Both the position numbers and the translations under genes were made by a program. 64,000 nucleotides of DNA. Origin: Arthrobacter sp. NicSoilC5. Its GTDB lineage: Bacteria; Actinomycetota; Actinomycetes; Actinomycetales; Micrococcaceae. Positions 1-8,221 of the stretch are shown here, piece by piece. Position 1 is the stretch's first letter, and the number at the start of each line of letters is the position of its first letter. The stretch covers positions 3,224,001 to 3,288,000 of the forward strand of contig NZ_AP024660.1 in the NCBI RefSeq assembly GCF_019977395.1. Direction: 5' to 3'. The notes beneath the pieces were generated by a model. That model saw only the letters and a list, made by a program, of their open reading frames with translations. It was not told where the DNA came from and did no database searches.

Positions 1-1
1 C

Positions 2-1489
2 ATCGACGCCAGCGAGCAGATGCGGATCCGCATGGAAAAGCGCGCCAAACTTCTTGAGCGCGGCACGGAGGCGTACCCCGTGGGAGTGGAACGCACGCAC
101 TCCCTGGCCGAGATCCGGGAAAAGTACGCCCACCTCGAGGCGGACGACACCACCGGCGACATCGTAGGCGTCACCGGCCGCGTGGTCTTTGTCCGCAACA
201 CCGGAAAGCTTTGCTTCGCCACCCTGCAGGAAGGCGGCACCGACGGTAAGGGAACGCGCCTGCAGGCCATGCTGAGCCTGGCCAACGTGGGCGAGGAAGC
301 CCTCGCCGACTGGAAGGCCCTGGTTGACCTGGGCGACCACGTCTTCATCAAGGGCGAGGTCATCTCCTCCCGCCGCGGCGAACTGTCCATCATGGCCGAG
401 TCCTGGTCCATGGCCTCCAAGGCACTGCGCCCGCTGCCCGTCCTGCACGCGGAACTCAACGAGGAAACCCGCGTCCGCCAGCGCTACGTGGACCTGATGG
501 TCCGGGACGAGGCCCGCGAGATGGTCTACACCCGCGCGGCCATCACCCGGTCCATCCGCGAAACGCTGTTCCGGCACCGCTACGTGGAAGTGGAAACGCC
601 CATCCTGAACCTGGTCCACGGCGGCGCCCTGGCGCGTCCGTTCGAGACCCACATGAACGCCTTCGACCAGAAGATGACCCTCCGCATCGCCACCGAGCTG
701 TACCTCAAGCGCGCCGTGGTGGGCGGAATCGACCGCGTCTACGACATGGGCCGCGTGTTCCGCAACGAAGGCGTGGACTCCACCCACAGCCCCGAATTCA
801 CCACACTTGAGTGCTACGAGGCCTGGGCGGACCAGTTCGTCATGGCCGAGCGGATCAAGGAAATCATCCTCGACGCCGCGGACGCCGTGGGTGCCGGACG
901 CGTCCTGCAGACCGGGGCGGGGGAGATCAACCTCGACGGCGAGTGGACCTGGCTGGCCGTCTACCCCGGACTTTCCGACGCCGTTGGGCAGGAAATCACC
1001 CCGGACACCTCCGCTGAGGTGCTTAGGGAGCTTGCAGCCAAGCATGACGTCAAGGTGGATCCCAAGTGGGACGCCGAGAAGCTGGCAGTGGAGCTCTTCG
1101 GTGAAATCGTGGAGCCCACCCTGCTGAACCCCACCTTCGTCTACGACTACCCGCCCTCCGCGCAGCCGCTGGCCCGCCCGCACCGCGAGGACGGCCGCCT
1201 CATCGAAGCCTGGGACCTCATCATCGGCGGCATGGAGCGCGGCACCGCCTTCTCCGAACTGATCGACCCCGTCATCCAGCGCGAACGGCTCACCGAGCAG
1301 TCCCTGCACGCCGCTGCCGGCGACGTCGAGGCCATGCAGCTTGACGAGGACTTCCTGCGCGCCCTGGAATACGGCGCTCCTCCCATGGGCGGCATCGGCC
1401 TGGGCATCGACCGGCTGGTGATGCTCTTCACCGGAGCCGGCATCCGCGAAACCATCCTGTTCCCCCTGCTGAAGCCCGAAGGGCACTGA
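2..1489 (+). CDS. lysS: lysine--tRNA ligase, class II (5' end outside window)
   Basis: Charges tRNA-Lys with lysine in the cytoplasm. The open frame runs in from the window edge (frame of base 2) and reads IDASEQMRIRMEKRAKL before settling into the family sequence, so the true start lies upstream; the ATG at 20 is probably internal. An N-terminal OB-fold anticodon-binding part (about the first 130 residues, including VTGRVVFVRNTGKL) is followed by the class II catalytic core with motif 2 (FRNEGVDSTHSPEF) and motif 3 (GIGLGIDRLVML). The visible 495 residues are close to the usual ~500. A 58-residue membrane protein gene starts 2 bases after the stop. The lysS-lsr2-clpC order matches the Mycobacterium block Rv3598c-Rv3596c. 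Confidence 0.95.
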   Translation: MDASEQMRIRMEKRAKLLERGTEAYPVGVERTHSLAEIREKYAHLEADDTTGDIVGVTGRVVFVRNTGKLCFATLQEGGTDGKGTRLQAMLSLANVGEEALADWKALVDLGDHVFIKGEVISSRRGELSIMAESWSMASKALRPLPVLHAELNEETRVRQRYVDLMVRDEAREMVYTRAAITRSIRETLFRHRYVEVETPILNLVHGGALARPFETHMNAFDQKMTLRIATELYLKRAVVGGIDRVYDMGRVFRNEGVDSTHSPEFTTLECYEAWADQFVMAERIKEIILDAADAVGAGRVLQTGAGEINLDGEWTWLAVYPGLSDAVGQEITPDTSAEVLRELAAKHDVKVDPKWDAEKLAVELFGEIVEPTLLNPTFVYDYPPSAQPLARPHREDGRLIEAWDLIIGGMERGTAFSELIDPVIQRERLTEQSLHAAAGDVEAMQLDEDFLRALEYGAPPMGGIGLGIDRLVMLFTGAGIRETILFPLLKPEGH

Positions 1490-1491
1490 CC

Positions 1492-1668
1492 ATGGAATAC
1501 GTAGCAGTCATTCTTCCCTCCCTCGTGGTGGGCCTGCTTTTCTGGTTCGCCATGAAAGCAATCTTCAACGCGGACAAGGCAGAGCGGCAGGCGGAAGCCC
1601 GCGCCCAGGCCGAAGCGGATTCCCTCGCGGTGCAGCCCACGGAGCAACCGGGTTCGGAATCCAAATAG
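1492..1668 (+). CDS. small single-pass membrane protein, 58 aa
   Basis: The ATG lies two bases after the lysS stop, so the gene is probably co-transcribed and translationally coupled with lysS. The product starts MEYVAVILPSLVVGLLFWF, one hydrophobic helix (about residues 4-22). A short charged stretch rich in Ala, Glu and Arg follows (KAERQAEARAQAEAD), probably an amphipathic helix on the cytoplasmic side, then a polar tail. I recognise no domain and infer no function. The good membrane helix and the tight spacing to lysS argue that it is real rather than chance. Confidence 0.7.
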   Translation: MEYVAVILPSLVVGLLFWFAMKAIFNADKAERQAEARAQAEADSLAVQPTEQPGSESK

Positions 1669-1716
1669 ATAAACCCCCTGCTTTCCGGTTTTATCCCCAA
1701 GGAACCATTAGGCGCT

Positions 1717-1746
1717 TTGACGCGTTGCCAAGATAAGAGTCATACT
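1717..1746 (+). promoter_or_regulatory. lsr2 promoter
   Basis: TTGACG (1717-1722), an 18-base spacer and CATACT (1741-1746) form a sigma-70-type promoter in an AT-rich stretch unusual for this genome. Transcription would start near 1753, leaving a ~55-nt leader that carries AGAGGAAGA ahead of the lsr2 ATG. AT-rich DNA is the preferred target of Lsr2, so autoregulation is plausible; that is inference. Confidence 0.55.
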
Positions 1747-1807
1747 TTTTTATGGGAAACATCCTGCTTTTCTGAAAACCGAACTTTCCAGCAAGAGGAA
1801 GACCTAA

Positions 1808-2137
1808 ATGGCACAGAAAGTAAACATCATCCTCGTTGATGATCTGGATGGGGGATCCGCAGACGAGAATGTTAAGTTTGGCCTCGACGGGGTCAACTAT
1901 GAGATTGACCTGTCGGCAGCCAATGCCGCTGAACTCCGGTCTTCATTGGAGAGGTTCACCACTGCCGCGCGCAAGGCATCCGGAGGCCGCGTCCAGCGGG
2001 CCAAGGCAGCAACGGGTGGCCGCAGCCACGACTCGGCGCAAATCCGGCAATGGGCGCGGGATAACGGCTACACCGTTAACAGCCGCGGCCGAATTCAGGC
2101 CGAAATCCAGGAAGCCTACCAAAAGGCAAATTCCTAG
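1808..2137 (+). CDS. lsr2: Lsr2 family nucleoid-associated, DNA-bridging protein
   Basis: An H-NS-like actinobacterial protein that binds AT-rich DNA, bridges it and silences horizontally acquired genes. The 109-residue product has the typical two-part layout. The N-terminal dimerisation domain starts AQKVNIILVDDLDGGSAD and contains FGLDGVNYEIDLS. A basic linker leads to a C-terminal DNA-binding domain, IRQWARDNGYTVNSRGRI, whose Arg-Gly-Arg triplet inserts into the minor groove like an AT-hook. The RBS AGAGGAAG precedes the ATG. It has its own promoter and a strong terminator, so it is probably monocistronic, between lysS and clpC as in mycobacteria. Confidence 0.96.
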   Translation: MAQKVNIILVDDLDGGSADENVKFGLDGVNYEIDLSAANAAELRSSLERFTTAARKASGGRVQRAKAATGGRSHDSAQIRQWARDNGYTVNSRGRIQAEIQEAYQKANS

Positions 2138-2157
2138 GACTGCCTTTAGCTCCGCCG

Positions 2158-2194
2158 AAACCCCGCTACCGCCACCCGGCGGGGCGGGGTTTTT
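2158..2194 (+). terminator. rho-independent terminator of lsr2
   Basis: AAACCCCGC pairs with GCGGGGTTT, and the right arm runs on into TTTTT. This 9-bp stem plus T-run lies 20 bases after the lsr2 stop. Confidence 0.9.
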
Positions 2195-2482
2195 CATTTT
2201 CAGTAATTACTGCTACGCAAGGCCTTCGCACAGGGTCCTTTGGCCCAATTGTGCCGTTGCGCATGAACGGGTGCTGCCAGCCATTATTCGCTTGGCCGTG
2301 AGCGCTCCGGCCGGCGCCTTTGACCAGGGCTGCCCCGTCTTTGCTGGCCCGGTCCACGGGGCCGCGACTGGCCGCCGCCGTTATTCCCGCAAGGGGCGCG
2401 GTTTCCCCTGTGGCGAACACGCTCCACAACTCAGGGGCGGCCACGTAGCATCAAAGTACGTCGTAGCTAGGAGTGTGGCGAA
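2195..2482 (+). promoter_or_regulatory. clpC upstream region
   Basis: This stretch between the lsr2 terminator and clpC holds no convincing gene. CAGTAATTACTG (2201-2212) is a perfect 12-bp palindrome just after the terminator. CCCCTGTGGCGAAC (2405-2418) partly resembles the ClgR box (CGC-N5-GCG type) that controls clp genes in other actinobacteria, but one half-site is degenerate. TAGCAT at 2446-2451 could be a -10. AGGAG near 2470 is the clpC ribosome binding site. Confidence 0.35.
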
Positions 2483-4975
2483 ATGTTTGAGCGATTTACG
2501 GACCGTGCCCGTCGCGTAGTTGTGCTTGCCCAAGAAGAGGCACGCATGCTGAACCACAATTACATCGGTACCGAACACATCCTCTTGGGTCTGATCCATG
2601 AGGGTGAGGGCGTTGCCGCCAAAGCTCTTGAGTCTTTGAGCATTTCGCTCGACGGCGTTCGCGAGCAGGTGCAGGAGATCATCGGACAGGGCCAGCAGGC
2701 TCCCTCCGGCCACATCCCCTTCACCCCCCGTGCCAAGAAGGTACTGGAGCTCTCGCTGCGCGAAGCCCTCCAGCTGGGCCACAACTACATCGGCACGGAG
2801 CACATCCTGCTCGGCCTCATCCGCGAGGGTGAAGGCGTTGCCGCACAGGTTCTGGTCAAGCTCGGCGCCGACCTCAACCGGGTCCGCCAGCAGGTCATCC
2901 AGCTCCTCTCCGGCTACCAGGGCAAGGAAACCACCGGCGCAGGCGTCGGCGGCGGACAGCCTGAAGGTGCCCCTGCCGGTTCCGTGGTCCTGGACCAGTT
3001 CGGCCGCAACCTGACCCAGGCTGCGCGCGAGAACAAGCTGGACCCGGTCATCGGCCGTGAGCAGGAAATGGAACGCGTCATGCAGGTCCTTTCCCGCCGC
3101 ACCAAGAACAACCCGGTCCTCATTGGTGAGCCCGGCGTCGGCAAGACCGCCGTCGTCGAGGGCCTGGCCCAGGCGATCGTGCGCGGCGACGTCCCGGAGA
3201 CCATCCGCGACAAGCAGCTGTACACCCTGGACCTCGGTTCCCTGGTGGCAGGCTCCCGCTACCGCGGTGACTTCGAAGAGCGCCTGAAGAAGGTCCTCAA
3301 GGAGATCCGCACCCGCGGCGACATCATCCTGTTCATCGATGAGATCCACACCCTGGTGGGTGCTGGTGCCGCCGAAGGCGCCATTGACGCAGCCTCGATC
3401 CTGAAGCCCATGCTGGCCCGCGGCGAGCTGCAGACCATTGGCGCCACCACCCTGGATGAGTACCGCAAGCACATCGAGAAGGACGCCGCGCTGGAGCGCC
3501 GCTTCCAGCCGATCCAGGTCAAGGAACCCTCCGTGGCCCACGCCATCGAGATCCTTAAGGGCCTGCGCGACCGGTACGAGGCACACCACCGCGTCACCAT
3601 CACCGACGGCGCCCTGGCGTCCGCCGCCAGCCTGGCCGAGCGCTACATCTCTGACCGCTTCCTGCCGGACAAGGCCATCGACCTGATCGATGAAGCCGGT
3701 GCCCGACTGCGCATCCGCCGCATGACCGCTCCGCCGGAGCTCAAGGCCATGGACGAGCGCATCGCCAAGCTGAAGATGGAGAAGGAATCCGCCATCGACG
3801 CCCAGGACTTCGAAGGTGCAGCTTCGCTCCGCGACAAGGAGCAGAAGATGATCTCCGAGCGGGCGGAGAAGGAGCGCCACTGGAAGTCCGGCGGCATGGA
3901 TGACATCTCCGAGGTGGATGAGGATCTCATCGCCGAGGTGCTGGCCAACTCCACCGGCATCCCCGTCTTCAAGCTGACCGAGGAAGAGTCCTCGCGCCTG
4001 CTCAAGATGGAAGAGGAACTGCACAAGCGCGTGGTGGGCCAGGATGAGGCCATCAAGGCACTGTCCCAGGCCATCCGCCGCACCCGTGCAGGGCTGAAGG
4101 ACCCCAAGCGCCCCGGCGGCTCATTCATCTTCGCCGGCCCCACCGGCGTCGGCAAGACCGAGCTCGCCAAGGCACTCGCGGAGTTCCTGTTCGGTGAAGA
4201 GGACGCCCTCATCACGCTGGACATGTCCGAGTACTCCGAGAAGCACACCGTTTCGCGGCTCTTCGGTGCCCCTCCGGGCTACGTGGGCTACGAAGAGGGT
4301 GGCCAGCTGACCGAGAAGGTCCGCCGCCGTCCGTTCTCCGTGGTGCTGTTCGACGAAGTGGAGAAGGCCCACGCGGACCTCTTCAACTCGCTGCTGCAGA
4401 TCCTGGAAGACGGCCGCCTGACCGACTCCCAGGGCCGCGTGGTGGACTTCAAGAACACCGTGATCATCATGACCACCAACCTGGGTACCCGGGACATCTC
4501 CAAGAGCGTTGCCACCGGCTTCCAGTCCGGCACCGACACGCAGACCGGCTACAACCGCATGCGTGCCCGTGTCACGGAGGAACTGAAGCAGCACTTCCGC
4601 CCCGAGTTCCTGAACCGTGTTGACGACGTCGTGGTGTTCCCGCAGCTCACGCAGGACGAGATCATCGAGATCGTGGACCTGTTCGTGACCCGCCTGGAGA
4701 AGCGCCTCAAGGACAAGGACATGGGCATCGAGCTCACCAAGGCCGCCAAGGTGCTCCTCGCGACCCGCGGCTACGACCCCGCCATGGGTGCCCGGCCGCT
4801 GCGCCGCACCATCCAGCGCGAGATCGAGGACCAGCTCTCCGAGAAGATCCTCTTCGGCGAGATCCACACCGGCGACATCGTCGTGGTGGATGTCGAAGGC
4901 GAAGGCGACGACGCGAAGTTCACCTTCGCCGGCAACGCCAAGCCGCGCATCCCGGAAATCGCCCCGAGCGTCTAA
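2483..4975 (+). CDS. clpC: ATP-dependent Clp protease ATP-binding subunit ClpC
   Basis: Hexameric AAA+ unfoldase that feeds substrates into the ClpP peptidase; essential in many actinobacteria. The 830-residue product has the full ClpC layout. Two N-terminal Clp_N repeats each contain [13 protein letters not shown]. The D1 ATPase has Walker A GEPGVGKT near residue 215 and [14 protein letters not shown]-type coiled middle domain lies near residues 420-460. The D2 ATPase has Walker A GPTGVGKT near residue 552 and LFDEVEKAH. The C-terminal region is ordinary. The ATG is preceded by AGGAG, and a strong terminator follows. A ClgR-like site upstream would fit known regulation, but the match is weak. 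Confidence 0.97.
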   Translation: MFERFTDRARRVVVLAQEEARMLNHNYIGTEHILLGLIHEGEGVAAKALESLSISLDGVREQVQEIIGQGQQAPSGHIPFTPRAKKVLELSLREALQLGHNYIGTEHILLGLIREGEGVAAQVLVKLGADLNRVRQQVIQLLSGYQGKETTGAGVGGGQPEGAPAGSVVLDQFGRNLTQAARENKLDPVIGREQEMERVMQVLSRRTKNNPVLIGEPGVGKTAVVEGLAQAIVRGDVPETIRDKQLYTLDLGSLVAGSRYRGDFEERLKKVLKEIRTRGDIILFIDEIHTLVGAGAAEGAIDAASILKPMLARGELQTIGATTLDEYRKHIEKDAALERRFQPIQVKEPSVAHAIEILKGLRDRYEAHHRVTITDGALASAASLAERYISDRFLPDKAIDLIDEAGARLRIRRMTAPPELKAMDERIAKLKMEKESAIDAQDFEGAASLRDKEQKMISERAEKERHWKSGGMDDISEVDEDLIAEVLANSTGIPVFKLTEEESSRLLKMEEELHKRVVGQDEAIKALSQAIRRTRAGLKDPKRPGGSFIFAGPTGVGKTELAKALAEFLFGEEDALITLDMSEYSEKHTVSRLFGAPPGYVGYEEGGQLTEKVRRRPFSVVLFDEVEKAHADLFNSLLQILEDGRLTDSQGRVVDFKNTVIIMTTNLGTRDISKSVATGFQSGTDTQTGYNRMRARVTEELKQHFRPEFLNRVDDVVVFPQLTQDEIIEIVDLFVTRLEKRLKDKDMGIELTKAAKVLLATRGYDPAMGARPLRRTIQREIEDQLSEKILFGEIHTGDIVVVDVEGEGDDAKFTFAGNAKPRIPEIAPSV

Positions 4976-4986
4976 GCGCCACAGCC

Positions 4987-5023
4987 AAAGCCCCGCCACT
5001 CCCGCAAGGAGAGGCGGGGCTTT
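4987..5023 (+). terminator. rho-independent terminator of clpC
   Basis: AAAGCCCCGCC (4987-4997) pairs perfectly with GGCGGGGCTTT (5013-5023) across a 15-base loop, 11 bases after the clpC stop. Confidence 0.88.
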
Positions 5024-5060
5024 CGCTTTGCCGCCTCTCGCCCGGCACAGGCGGCCCGTA

Positions 5061-5098
5061 CCCGCATAACCGGTGGTGTCCGGCAACGGTTATGCGGG
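5061..5098. repeat. 12-bp perfect inverted repeat, 14-base loop
   Basis: CCCGCATAACCG (5061-5072) is exactly complementary to CGGTTATGCGGG (5087-5098). It lies between the clpC terminator and the S9 peptidase gene. It is too far from clpC to be that gene's terminator and has no T-run. It could be an operator for the peptidase gene or a member of a dispersed palindrome family. No second copy was seen in this window. Confidence 0.6.
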
Positions 5099-5182
5099 CC
5101 AGGGCCGTCCATAGCGTTGGGCTGTCCGTGGAACTGAGAGTGGCGGCTGTGCTCCAGGCCACAAAGCGTGTTGAATCGGGGC

Positions 5183-7303
5183 ATGGCTAATCAGAATCCG
5201 GCGATCCCGGACGAGCAACCACTGACCCCTTTCCACGACCTCGACCACTACCTGTCCATCCCGCGGGTAAGCGGCCTCGCCCTGAGCCCGGACGGCTCCC
5301 GCTTGGTGACCACCGTCGCCACCCTGAACGGAAAGGGCACCGAGTTTGCCACCGCCCTGTGGGAGCTGGACCCGGCCGGCCAGAAGCACGCCCGGCGCAT
5401 CACCCGCAGCGCCAAGGGCGAAGCAGGCGCGGCTTTCGCCGCGAACGGCGACGTCTACTTCACGTCCGCGCGCCCCGACCCGGACAGCCCCGATGAAGAG
5501 GCGGTCAATGCACTGTGGCTCCTTCCAGCAGACGGTGGGGAAGCCCGCGTGGTCCTCAGCCGGCCCGGCGGCGTCAGCAAGGTGATGACCGCCAGGAACG
5601 CTGATGCGGCATTCGTGGCAGCCGAGGTACTGGCAGGGTCGGCCGATGAGGAGGACGACGCCGAACGGCGCAAATCCCGCAAGGACAGGAAGGTCTCCGC
5701 CATCCTGCACAGCGAATACCCGGTCCGCTACTGGGACGCCGACCTTGGCCCCGGCCAGCCGCGGATCTTCGCCGTGGAAGCCGGGGCAGACAAGGGGCCC
5801 GGCAAGCCCACAACCGTTGACGCCACAGCTCCCCTGGTCCTGCGCAACCTCACGCCCGACGCCGGCCCGCGGCTGAGGGAGGCCGAGACAGTGGTCAGCC
5901 CCGACGGGAAGACCGTCTACAGCAGCTTCACCAAACCCCTCGCCAAGGCGGACAGCCGCTCCGTCCTGGTGGCGGTGGATGTGGCATCGGGCAGCCTCAA
6001 AGTGCTCCTGGACCAGGAGGGCATGAGCTATTTCCCGGGTCCGGTCAGCCCGGACGGCAAGACCCTGGTGGTGATCAGTGAAAGCGACTCCACCCCGCAG
6101 CAGGCTCCAGAGGTCAGGATGCACCTCCTGGACGTCTCCGGGGGAGCAGGGGAGCCCGGCGGCCTCCAGCCACTGGCCCATGACTGGGACCGCTGGCCCA
6201 GGCCGGCAGCGTGGCTTCCGGACGGTTCCGCCCTCCTGGTCACGGCGGACGACGACGGCGCGGCGCCGGTCTTCCGGGTCAGCGTTCCGGCGGCTGCCGC
6301 CGAGGTGGGTGTTGCCCGGGTGACGCAGGACGCGGCGGCCTACTCCGACGTCGTTGTTTCGCCGGAGGGGCGCTATGCCTACGCGCTGCGCAGCTCCTAC
6401 GAATTCCCGCCCGAAGCTGTGCGGATCGATGTGGCCACCGGGGAAACCACCCGGCTTCCAGCCCCTGCCGACCGGCCGTCCCGCCCGGGCCGGCTGGAAC
6501 GGATCGCCGCCACGGCTCCGGACGGCTCCCGGGTTCCGGCCTACCTTGCCCTGCCCGAGGGCGCATCAGCAGAGGAGCCCGCGCCGATGCTGCTCTGGAT
6601 CCACGGCGGCCCCCTGGGATCCTGGAACGCCTGGACCTGGCGGTGGAATCCCTGGCTCCTGACGGCGAAGGGCTACGCGGTGCTGCTCCCGGACCCGGCA
6701 TTGTCCACGGGCTACGGCCAGGCCTTCATCCAGCGCGGCTGGGGTGCCTGGGGCAAGGCGCCGTTCACCGACCTCATGGCCGTCACGGACGCGGCGGTGG
6801 AGCGGTCGGACATTGATGAGGCCCGGACTGCTGCGATGGGCGGCTCCTTCGGCGGGTACATGGCCAACTGGGTGGCGGGCAACACGGACCGGTTCAAGGC
6901 CGTGGTCACCCACGCCAGCCTTTGGGCGCTGGACCAGTTCGGACCCACCACGGATGCCTCGCAGTACTGGCTGAAGGAAATGACCGAAGAGATGGCGCTG
7001 GAGAATTCACCGCACCTGCACGCCGGGAAGATCAGTTCGCCCATGCTGGTGATCCATGGCGACAAGGACTACAGGGTGCCCATCGGGGAGGGCCTGCGGC
7101 TCTGGTACGAGCTGCTGTCCAAGTCGCGGCTGGCGGCAGACCAGGACGGGCAGACCCCTCACAGGTTCCTCTACTTCCCGGACGAGAACCACTGGGTCCT
7201 CCAGCCGCAGCACGCCAAGGTCTGGTACCAGGTGGTGGAGTGGTTCCTGGCGAAGAACGTCCTGGGCAAGGAGACCGAGCTGCCGGCCGAGCTGGGGCTG
7301 TAA
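5183..7303 (+). CDS. S9 family prolyl oligopeptidase / acylaminoacyl peptidase
   Basis: Serine peptidase of the alpha/beta-hydrolase fold that trims short peptides, probably cytoplasmic since no signal peptide is visible. The N-terminal ~420 residues contain beta-propeller signatures (LSPDGSRL, VSPDGKTVY, VSPDGKTL). The C-terminal catalytic domain has the nucleophile motif GGSFGGY (Ser near residue 555), the acidic residue in HGDKDYRVP and the His in DENHWV. The GGPLGSW loop shapes the oxyanion hole. I chose ATG 5183 (MANQNPAIPDEQ); a GTG at 5168 would add five residues. Neither start has a strong ribosome binding site. Length (706 aa) is normal for the family. It appears to be transcribed alone. 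Confidence 0.9.
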   Translation: MANQNPAIPDEQPLTPFHDLDHYLSIPRVSGLALSPDGSRLVTTVATLNGKGTEFATALWELDPAGQKHARRITRSAKGEAGAAFAANGDVYFTSARPDPDSPDEEAVNALWLLPADGGEARVVLSRPGGVSKVMTARNADAAFVAAEVLAGSADEEDDAERRKSRKDRKVSAILHSEYPVRYWDADLGPGQPRIFAVEAGADKGPGKPTTVDATAPLVLRNLTPDAGPRLREAETVVSPDGKTVYSSFTKPLAKADSRSVLVAVDVASGSLKVLLDQEGMSYFPGPVSPDGKTLVVISESDSTPQQAPEVRMHLLDVSGGAGEPGGLQPLAHDWDRWPRPAAWLPDGSALLVTADDDGAAPVFRVSVPAAAAEVGVARVTQDAAAYSDVVVSPEGRYAYALRSSYEFPPEAVRIDVATGETTRLPAPADRPSRPGRLERIAATAPDGSRVPAYLALPEGASAEEPAPMLLWIHGGPLGSWNAWTWRWNPWLLTAKGYAVLLPDPALSTGYGQAFIQRGWGAWGKAPFTDLMAVTDAAVERSDIDEARTAAMGGSFGGYMANWVAGNTDRFKAVVTHASLWALDQFGPTTDASQYWLKEMTEEMALENSPHLHAGKISSPMLVIHGDKDYRVPIGEGLRLWYELLSKSRLAADQDGQTPHRFLYFPDENHWVLQPQHAKVWYQVVEWFLAKNVLGKETELPAELGL

Positions 7304-7347
7304 TTTCCCGCCAACAGGCGCAAGGCGTCGATCGCCGGGGAAGATTG

Positions 7348-7450
7348 CGAGGCGAAGGGGGCTGGGGCATTTACGTAGCGTGCGTCTAAGCGAGGAACGA
7401 GCGAGCACGCGGTATATGCCGCAGTCCCCGAGCCGGAAGCCTTCGCCTCG
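7348..7450. repeat. ~103-nt imperfect foldback (long inverted repeat)
   Basis: CGAGGCGAAGG (7348-7358) is perfectly complementary to 7440-7450. Moving inward, pairing resumes at GGCT, at GGGG, and at a near-continuous run ending in GCGTGC (7378-7383) with GCACGC (7405-7410), closed by a 21-base loop. The whole intergenic segment therefore folds into one long bulged hairpin that ends exactly where the argA -10 hexamer begins. It may be a terminator or processing structure for the peptidase mRNA, a structured RNA, or a MITE-like remnant. Confidence 0.6.
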
Positions 7451-7462
7451 TAGGATTGCCTT

Positions 7463-7972
7463 GTGACCGACTCCTTCCGCATCCGCCCAGCACGCACCAG
7501 CGACGTCCCCGCCATCAAGAAGCTGGTGGCGCCCCTGGCCGAGGAACGCATCCTCATGGCGAAGGAGACGGTGGCCTACTACGAGAGCCTGCAGGAGTTC
7601 CGCATCGCCGAGTCGAGCGACGGAGAAATGATCGGCTGCGGGGCGCTGCACGTCATGTGGGAGGACCTGGCTGAAATCCGCACCCTCGCGGCCTCCGGGC
7701 AATGGCGTGGCAAGGGCGTGGGCCACGTCCTGGTGGAGAGCTTGCTGGAGGAGGCCCGCGCCCTCGGCGTGTCCCGGGTCTTCTGCCTTACCTTCGAGGT
7801 GGACTTCTTCAAACGCCACGGGTTCGAGGTGATGGCGGACCAGTCCGCAGTGGACCCGGAAGTGTATTCGGAGCTTCTGCGTTCGCACGACGAAGGTGTG
7901 GCTGAATTCCTGGACCTGGCGCGGGTCAAGCCGAACACCTTGGGCAACACCCGGATGATCCGCACCCTTTAG
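7463..7972 (+). CDS. argA: amino-acid N-acetyltransferase, short ArgA (NAGS) type
   Basis: GNAT-fold enzyme of 169 residues resembling the short actinobacterial N-acetylglutamate synthase, which makes the first arginine-pathway intermediate. It begins MTDSFRIRPARTSDVPAIKKLV and contains GCGALHVMWEDLAEIRTLA, then the acetyl-CoA loop QWRGKGVGHVLV and the C-terminal FFKRHGFEVM. It has no amino-acid kinase domain, unlike classical ArgA. The GTG start lies 6 bases after TAGGAT (7451-7456) with no ribosome binding site, which suggests a leaderless mRNA. No arginine genes are adjacent. A generic GNAT acetyltransferase is the conservative alternative. Confidence 0.82.
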   Translation: MTDSFRIRPARTSDVPAIKKLVAPLAEERILMAKETVAYYESLQEFRIAESSDGEMIGCGALHVMWEDLAEIRTLAASGQWRGKGVGHVLVESLLEEARALGVSRVFCLTFEVDFFKRHGFEVMADQSAVDPEVYSELLRSHDEGVAEFLDLARVKPNTLGNTRMIRTL

Positions 7973-8004
7973 GCAGCCCTGGGGCCGCCCGAGGCATACC
8001 CCTC

Positions 8005-8033
8005 TTGGTTTTACTCGAATTGATGGATAAACT
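8005..8033 (+). promoter_or_regulatory. promoter upstream of dhaKLM leader
   Basis: TTGGTT (8005-8010), a spacer of exactly 17 bases and TAAACT (8028-8033) lie in a locally AT-rich stretch. Transcription would begin near 8040, just at the left arm of the first of two hairpins. Confidence 0.5.
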
Positions 8034-8037
8034 ACTG

Positions 8038-8093
8038 GAGGCCGATATGTGGGGGGCCTCAGGGAAGGGACAGTCATTGGGGGCTGTCCCTTT
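8038..8093 (+). terminator. two consecutive hairpins; second is terminator-like
   Basis: GAGGCC (8038-8043) pairs with GGCCTC (8055-8060). AAGGGACAG (8065-8073) pairs with CTGTCCCTT (8084-8092), followed by a short T-run. The pair starts right after a promoter-like sequence and ends ~130 bases before dhaK. It could be an attenuator-style leader or a ~55-nt small RNA. A 42-codon frame (ATG 8047, stop 8173-8175, GGAGG before it) overlaps the hairpins; I do not call it a gene. Confidence 0.5.
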
Positions 8094-8221
8094 GCTGCGT
8101 CCGGGACCCGCCGCCGGCGGACGCGGCCAGAAAACCCGGGCCGGAGGAACCTACCGCCACCTGCGATCCCGGTAGTAGGGTCGGAAACACATCCTTCAGG
8201 AGCACAGCCAGGAGCACCGCC

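Noticed and set aside
2381..4024. 547-codon frame on the minus strand opposite clpC
   Set aside because: Exact antisense of a strongly conserved gene; composition (Leu, Gly, Asp, Val-rich) is that of a GC-rich shadow frame and there is no start context.
8023..8175. 50-codon frame (or 42 codons from ATG 8047 with GGAGG) before dhaK
   Set aside because: Overlaps two hairpins that better explain the sequence; product is Gly/Arg-rich with no recognisable feature.
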